Part shown: positions 57,732-64,000 of the stretch, piece by piece | How the letters are laid out: the number at the start of each line of letters is the position of its first letter | Numbering within the stretch: the first letter of the stretch is position 1 | Source: Bombus terrestris | Lineage: Eukaryota; Arthropoda; Insecta; Hymenoptera; Apidae | Direction: 5' to 3' | Length of the DNA stretch: 64,000 nucleotides | NCBI RefSeq assembly: GCF_910591885.1 | Contig: NC_063276.1 | Location: forward strand, 10,664,001 to 10,728,000 | The notes under the pieces: model-generated | What the model saw: the letters and a program-made list of their open reading frames with translations, nothing else | The model's database searches: none | Told to the model about the DNA's origin: nothing | Made by a program: the position numbers and the translations under genes

Positions 57732-58593
57732 TCAGGTCTGTAAATATGAAACCGGAATTTGCCTATAGATGGCCCTAACTGATAATGTAGTTATCACTAA
57801 ACTGCATCATTGATGCCAAAAGTCTTTGTTGATATCTCACAAACATTTTCGACTCAGAACAATACAAGTTTCATACAACAGCATAGTTTGTAATAGCGTT
57901 GAACATGTCGAATTTTGTGCCTGGAAACTACAATTTGCGGACAGCATTAATTTTCAGCATTGATTTGAAGAAAACTGCTGCAGAATCGCATCGAATGCTT
58001 GTCGAAGCTTACGGTGAGCATGCTCTTGGTAAATCACAGTGCTTTGAGTGGTTCAAAAAATTCAGAAGGCAATTTTGACGTCAGGAACGAAGAACGTGGA
58101 ATGTAGAACGTGATCTATTATGAGCTGTTAAAACCTGGCGGAACCGTTAATACTGAGCGGTACCGACAACAAATGATCGATTTAAATCAAGCTTTGCGTG
58201 AAAAACGACCAGAATATCAAAAAAGGCAACACAAAGTAATTTTGCTTCATGATAATGCACCATCACATACAGCAAAACCGGTCAAGGAAACGATTGAAGC
58301 GATCAGTTGGGAAATACTTTCGCACGCGGCTTACTCTCCAGACTTGGCTCCGTCCGATTACTATTCATTTGCATCGATAGGACACGCACTTTCTGTCCAG
58401 CACTTCACTTCTTACGAAAATGTACGAAAATGGCTCGATGACTGGTTTGCCTCAAAAAAAAAATTGCCAGACAGGTGGGAAAAATGTATAGCTAGCGATG
58501 GGCAATACTTCGAATAAAATATTTTTAATCGTTTTCATACAATAAACGTGTATTTTCTATACAAAAATTCCGGTTTCATATTTACATACCCGG
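57732..58593 (+). mobile_element. mariner element, mellifera-type, internally deleted
   Basis: Terminal inverted repeats TCAGGTCTGTAAATATGAAACC (left, 57732) and its near complement GGTTTCATATTTACATACCCGG (right, to 58593), flanked by TA on both sides. At 862 bp it is clearly shorter than a full mariner of about 1.3 kb, because the middle of the transposase gene is missing. Confidence 0.88.
57905..58517 (+). pseudogene. mariner transposase, deleted
   Basis: ATG 57905 opens MSNFVPGNYNLRTALIFSID and the first helix-turn-helix (AAESHRMLVEAYGEHAL, CFEWFKKF), stopping at TGA 58076. After a remnant of DVRNEERG the sequence jumps to VIYYELLKPGGTVNTERYR (58110), so the second helix-turn-helix, the linker and the first catalytic Asp are lost. 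The next frame holds HDNAPSHTA and SPDLAPSDY with 34 residues between the two Asp (the DD34D spacing) and ends CIASDGQYFE at 58515-58517. About a dozen residues are also missing between WFASKK and KLPDRWEKC. It cannot be active. Confidence 0.85.
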
Positions 58594-58842
58594 TATATAC
58601 ATACTGACATCAGAATTGGTTAACGAATGCTAATTGCGCTGCGAGCTACAAACTATTAAAAATGATGAAAACGACTTTCGGCGTAGAACTACAATACTAA
58701 ATCTAAAGACTTTATCGATGTCTGTCACTTCCTTCTATATCAGCCGATTTCGATTTACTTCAGATCGTGCATTGGTTTTTATAACTTATAACATTAAGCA
58801 ATTATTGTCCTTATTAAGTTTTTTAATTTCATGAAATATTTA

Positions 58843-59274
58843 TGTAGTATCGTGGACAAAAGGCCTAAGATATCGGCCGAACCGTAAACAAAGTCGCGTG
58901 AGCCGCGGCATCGTCGGGTACATCAATGTATCGTTGGTCCTTTCAAGTAGATAGTTTCGTGGAAAGGGCCTGCGTGACCCTGGCCACGGGCGTTTCGGGA
59001 CACGTGTCCGATAGGACGGGAAAAGACAAAGAGACGCTAAAGGCAGTGTTAGTTGAGAAGCCGGAGAGAACGAATGCAAAAGGCGTGCAGTGTGAGTTGA
59101 GAAGCGAGAGCGAGCGAGTGTAGAAACCGGAGAGTGTGAATCGGGAAGTCGAAAGCCGAGTATGAGAATAAGACGTACGACAGCATTGTAATCATTTCGT
59201 TGTTTTGAATATTATTTATTAAATCAAAACATCATTACTTGTCCTTTTCTCTAAAGACCCATTAAGATACTACA
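58843..59274 (-). mobile_element. Solo LTR, family B
   Basis: The plus strand starts TGTAGTATCGTGGACAAAAGG and ends CATTAAGATACTACA. On the minus strand it matches 44977-45502 and 16159-16892: TTAATGGGTCTT, CAAAACATCATTACTTG reversed, TCGGACACGTGTCCCG, GGCCAGGGTCACGCAGG and GATATCTTAGGCC. Flanks TTTA and ATTA differ by one base, so the TSD is not exact. Open frames inside are not conserved between copies. Confidence 0.78.
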
Positions 59275-62200
59275 ATTATTTAATGTAAATAATGAACTAT
59301 TTAGTGGAGCTTGAGGTAAATTGTATCAAATGAACCGTTCCTTTTTTATAGTTGCCTTACCCGATAGTCCTATTTGAGAAAATCGTGCTCATTTACTGTA
59401 CATACACACCAATATATTCAATTGCATATAGGTTCAAATAAGTACAGTGTCCTGGTATATTCAAAAAGATATTTGAATTAGAGTAAAATGAATATTAAAA
59501 GCAAAAGAAGTATTGTATTGTACATAAATATTCTTTAAATATTGATGATTATAATTATTTTTCTAAGGACAACTAGAAACAACTAGGAAAAGCTTTAATT
59601 GACGAAACGTTATTAGTATCTGCTTAAAAGATCTGTATATATATATAAAGAGTTTTTAATGTCACAACGAGCTGTATAACTTTGACAACTTAAAAAAAAA
59701 AAAAAAAAAAAAAAAAACTGAGAAAGATTTTTAATATAAAACAACAGATTTAACTGAAGAGAATCGAGATATTGGTACCTAACATTTGAAGTGACATTAT
59801 ACGTAGTTCCTTGTTTTAAGGAATATCATTTTCTTTTCCACAAACAAATAAAGTTTTTAATTTCTAAGTTTCTTTTCCAAATATTTGATTATGTAGTATG
59901 GAAATATTTTTAATACCAAGTAGTATTTGTTTTGTTTACGAATTAATCGAATTTTTAATTCTTTAAATAATATTAACGAACCTTTAAACAATAGAAGTAT
60001 AAATTTAAAGGAACTCACTAAAAAAATTTAAATCTTTATCGCCTTAAATACAAGAAAGTCTCATTCTAAATTCCAGATTAAAAAAACTAAATGAAAATCT
60101 CAGTGAGAAAAAATAAATTTTGGAAGTTTTATATGTAGTCTTAAAACTTTCAATTTTAGTTATCGTCTCTAATAACCATATATACATACATATATGTAGT
60201 TCAGGCGACGTTAAAACGTAATAAAATAAAAAGTGAAAAAACAATGCGACACTAACGGCATGAGCGAAGGTTCCGGTGAAGAACACAGGTTAGAATTACG
60301 GTTTACTTAGAATCTTACCATTAATGTTTACGAACCAACCAACGTAATATAGACTCAACAGGTGCGGAACGAGAATAGAATAATACCTTCGAAAAGTTTT
60401 CGCTCATTATGGATGCACTTTCCGCCAGGGAAAGATTCAACGCGACTAGAAACCACGAAGATCTTCTATTCTACGAGAATCTTTGGGGAACAAGCGAATA
60501 ACTGTGGAACGATGTTTCAAACTAGCTCGGGAAATGGAAGGAGAGATTTGTTTGGCTTCAGGGTTCCTACCACGAGAAACAAATATTTGAAAAGATCGTT
60601 GAAGGAAAGGTATACAATTTTTAGATGGTTGGCGCGTTAGCGATTTGTAGACGGTATAAAAGGTTTTTGATTTAAGAAGAGAGTAAAAATTATAATACTT
60701 TATTAAATGCAACATTCTATAGATATGTCGAATTAGTTTCAACAACTTTTAAAAAGTGGCCTATTTTATGACTTTATAGTCTACGTTATGGTTCCATAGT
60801 GTTGTAGCTATAAGGTTCTACGTGAAATATTTTTTTGTCTAAAATATATATTTAGTGTACCGTTATAATATAAATAACAATCTGAATAATAAGTGCTTAT
60901 ATGACTTTTCGAATTTTTAAACTTCCAAATTTCCAAAGTTTTTAATTTTTACAATCTCAAAATTTGAAATCCTTTAATTGTACAATTTCTAAGCGTCTAT
61001 ATTTTTTATTTTTCAAATTGCCAAATTTGTATATTATCTAGTTTTGCTAACTTATAAATTTTCGAATTTTATTTTGTGGCTTGGTTGCCTAAATCTGTAA
61101 CATCTATATAAATCTAAACATGTAATAATTATATATAACAATAGCACTGCAATATTATGAGCGCCATTGACTGTATACTAAATTATACGTATTAGCACCT
61201 TTACCACTGGCATTCTTCACTTTCTCCATGCAATCTTCAACCTCTAATTACCTTATATATTCTCTCTTCAAGAACTAACTAAACCTCTACTTCACAAATA
61301 ACGATGATATCCCCACAAACAAAAAATACTAGGATTCTAGAATTTCAACTAGAATTTCAAAATCTTCCCGAAGAATCTTTGAAAGCAATTTACAACGTTC
61401 CTGCATGCGAAGACCAACAATTCCGCAACAACTATTAACGGTAGTTGGAAGCCTAGCAGGCCTATATTAATGCAATCGATCTTCTCCTCGAAACCAAACC
61501 CACACCCACTAGCACCATTGTACACGTACACACACATGTTTGCGCATGTATATGACGCAAGGGCAGCACAGTGTTTTGGCCATAAGACCGTAAACAATAG
61601 CGGTAACCAGGTCAAGATAGCGGACATATGCATACAGACGAAATTAGTGTACAGGCAATATGGGACGTGGAAGACGAACAAGAAACGATCCGATTGTAAT
61701 TCGAATTAATTTAAGGCTGGCTGCGTTGTAATCTAAAACTGGTTCAACTATTTAATTAATAGTAGGCTAAAATAGTATTGACTCAACACGGTAATTTCTG
61801 TCCTCAAACGATTGAGACTCGATACAGACTCTGTAGACTGTAGACACATTCACCCTTCGTATCGCTTTATGGCTGCACGAAGTCCAGTTAACAGCGATGT
61901 TGTTTGATGTAATTTGATACGATGTTAAAGGAAAATTTCTGAGGAAATGACTACGATTCCACATTTCATTTTCACAATATTAAATTTCTGTATGGTAGTC
62001 ATATTATAGTGCTACTAAATGATATGAAACTTAATATATTTGGACTTAATTAATTAGTATGTGTGAGTGCTATAATAAATGTATTGATGAACAAATATTT
62101 TTTGTAGCCACATTATCTGTGGTTGACATGTGTGACACATCATTCGAACTTAATGAAATTTGCACACGTCTATAGATTAAAAACTACCAATCTCGTGATA

Positions 62201-63763
62201 AGATTAGTTAAATAAGTTGAAATACAAAATAATATTTAATTATTAGTAATGCACGCCGATTGGATAATTTTTCCGAATCCAAACTACCAATCAGTATGTA
62301 TTGTATCGGTCACCTCCTCCCTTTCTCTGTCATTATTTATGAAAGGGAGTAGAACGGTTTCTCGTAGTAAAGGTACGCGGCAAATAATTTTTTGGTGACG
62401 ATTCGACGAATAGATCTTCCAAGATTTTACCTATCGATTCCTACATCATTATAAACTGACTCTTCGGAATTTCTTGTTTATGATGTTAGGTATTTGAGCT
62501 TTAATGTAATTTGCACTCTTTCCTTATTAATTTGTAGGCATTATAGTTTATCGATTTTCTATCTAAATTTCACTTCCTACGTAGACGTATGATATCACAA
62601 AGCATACAGAATGATTGTTGCACTTAAGAGACACAAGTTTGGGGTATTAAGTGCTAGTTTAGTATCCTTTTACTATCCCCATTTAATTTAATTTCCACTC
62701 CTTTCTTTCTTTCCAGCTCTTTACTTTCCGCTTAATTTTCCAACATGTCATACGTTGTTCAGAGTTTGAAATACGAGACATAAAATCTAAAAGCTCTACT
62801 AACAATACTACTTTCAAACAATACTAATTTCCGTCGACAGTATGCAACCAGATATACGAAACAACGAAGAGTCTATACTCAGAAGAAAAATGAAAACCTA
62901 ACAATTTTGTTACTTATTAATTTATGTGAGAAGCTCAGAAAATAGTAGTACAAATAATAAGAGTAAGAGAATACTATGGCTTAAATTAAGCTTCGATTGT
63001 TCTGATAAAAATGTCCATGCTTTGATTTAAGTGCACTTTTGAAAATAGATTCGTTTTAGATAAAATTAGTAGAATTTTCAGGGATTTAAAATTTAAAATT
63101 CCTTTGATATTTTTTTGCTTTTCCTAGGAATACGTGCAACGTTGCGATAATATTTTTCTTGGTGTATATCACGGAACATGATTTTTAATTCCACGTTGTT
63201 TATATTGTTCGCGATTACTCAATACAAACGTTTTCAAAAGTATTTTCAAAACGTTGGATCACAAATATTTATTTTCTCTTGCCAAAAATTGAGTGACTAC
63301 CAAGAAACAATCGAGTGGCTTAGAGAAATACAATTAATCCAAGTAAAAAATGGAACGCAAAACATAAGAAACAGATAATATATGTCGAAATAATAGGTAG
63401 TTTGGATTAGGTTCGAGGAATATGGAAAAATATCCTAATTTTTGAGTCACCAAAAATCGTTCTCTTAAAAATTTCTTATATTTACGAAAAATTTATTTTT
63501 AAAATTTCAGTCAACTCGAAACATGGATGTTTTCAGGAATTCTGTATAAGTTTCAATAAAAAAAATCTATTTGTAAACAATAAGCTATACACGTACATTA
63601 TCGCTCATAAATACATACGTGGACACTTTGGTCGATTTATTTGAGTAATATACAAATATTACTAAGATATATAAATTAATGGCAAACTAATTAGTCAAGC
63701 CAACACTTAGTATCTGTTAAGGAGTGCAGCGCGGTGATTTCATGATACAGCAAAGCATCGTAT
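59275..63763. other. 4.5-kb AT-rich stretch, no gene found
   Basis: Includes a long A run at about 59693-59718. Short frames near 60362-60745 and 61349-61709 overlap on both strands and show no motif. Nothing else recognised. Confidence 0.5.
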
Positions 63764-64000
63764 TGTAGTATCGTGGACGAAAGGCCTAAGAGATGCCGGG
63801 CGAACTATAAACAACGTCGCGAGAAAGCCTAAGTGTCGACAGGCCCAACAATATATCGTCAGTCCATCAATCGAATAGTCACGCGGAAAAGGCCTGCGTG
63901 GCCCTGGCCACGAGCGGTTGCGGGACACGTACGTGGTGGGGCTAAGAGAAAAGACAAAGGGATGCTAAGGGAGAAAGACGAATTAACAGTCAGTGTTAGT
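63764..64000 (-). mobile_element. Family B LTR, cut by the window edge
   Basis: The plus strand starts TGTAGTATCGTGGACGAAAGG, followed by AACGTCGCGAGAAAGCC, GTGTCGACAGGCCC, GGCCCTGGCCACGAGCG and GAAAAGACAAAGGGATGC. These are the distal blocks of family B in reverse, with the TGTCGGCACTTA variant seen at 11700 and 26450. The other end lies beyond the window. Confidence 0.7.

Noticed and set aside
60362..60745. Overlapping 92- and 99-codon frames on opposite strands
   Set aside because: No motif, no splice signals supporting either, and both strands are open at once, which points to chance.
1..64000. CRISPR arrays, bacterial operons or ribosome-binding sites
   Set aside because: No regular direct repeats with unique spacers and no dense gene layout; the window is clearly eukaryotic.

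Overview
This window looks like an AT-rich stretch of insect nuclear genome dominated by transposable elements. The evidence is several Jockey-clade non-LTR retrotransposons, a mariner, tRNA-derived SINEs, many solo LTRs with TG...CA ends and clean target-site duplications (TSDs), and a 57-bp candidate intron. Bee or ant (aculeate Hymenoptera) is my best guess from the mix of elements, but nothing in the sequence fixes the species. I found no intact protein-coding gene, no rRNA, no canonical tRNA and no CRISPR array.

Layout. 1-2466: 5' half of a Jockey-like element (copy 1, minus strand) abutting the 3' end of a second Jockey family (plus strand). 2.8-3.5 kb: three pieces of one tRNA-SINE. 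6.7-12.4 kb: a pile-up of LTR fragments around Jockey copy 2 (plus strand), which has lost the RT core and carries an in-frame gag-endonuclease join. 13.2-13.9 kb: a long imperfect inverted repeat. 15.5-16.1 kb: a degenerate tandem repeat of about 85 bp. 16.2-19.5 kb: solo LTRs of three families, one of them chimeric. 20.9-24.0 kb: Jockey copy 3, split by a TTAA-flanked DNA element and by a solo LTR. 24.6-25.2 kb: a broken, unrecognised coding locus (minus strand). 30.5-31.8 kb: a longer copy of the TTAA element that still encodes the C-terminal part of a Kolobok/Mutator-like transposase. 32.1-32.4 kb: a possible terminal exon of a host gene. 35.7-36.7 and 42.2-43.1 kb: solo LTRs in opposite orientation flanking a SINE and a 3.8-kb lysine/glutamate-rich LINE (38.3-42.1 kb, minus). 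45-54 kb: four more solo LTRs in otherwise featureless AT-rich DNA. 54.3-55.2 kb: a tRNA-SINE interrupted by another retroelement with a perfect 15-bp TSD. 57.5-59.3 kb: a deleted mariner and a solo LTR. A further LTR runs off the right edge.

The features do not form a pathway. They record successive insertions and internal deletions. Endonuclease remnants survive in both LINE types (in copy 2 without their N-terminus), while the reverse-transcriptase core is gone from copy 2 and from the second LINE, and the mariner has lost the middle of its transposase. Four LTR families, named A-D here, are present only as LTRs; no LTR-retrotransposon gag or pol was seen. The most promising leads are the Kolobok-like parent/MITE pair, in-frame stops at homologous codons in separate Jockey copies, the long inverted repeat, the ~85-bp tandem array, and the two candidate host coding fragments.
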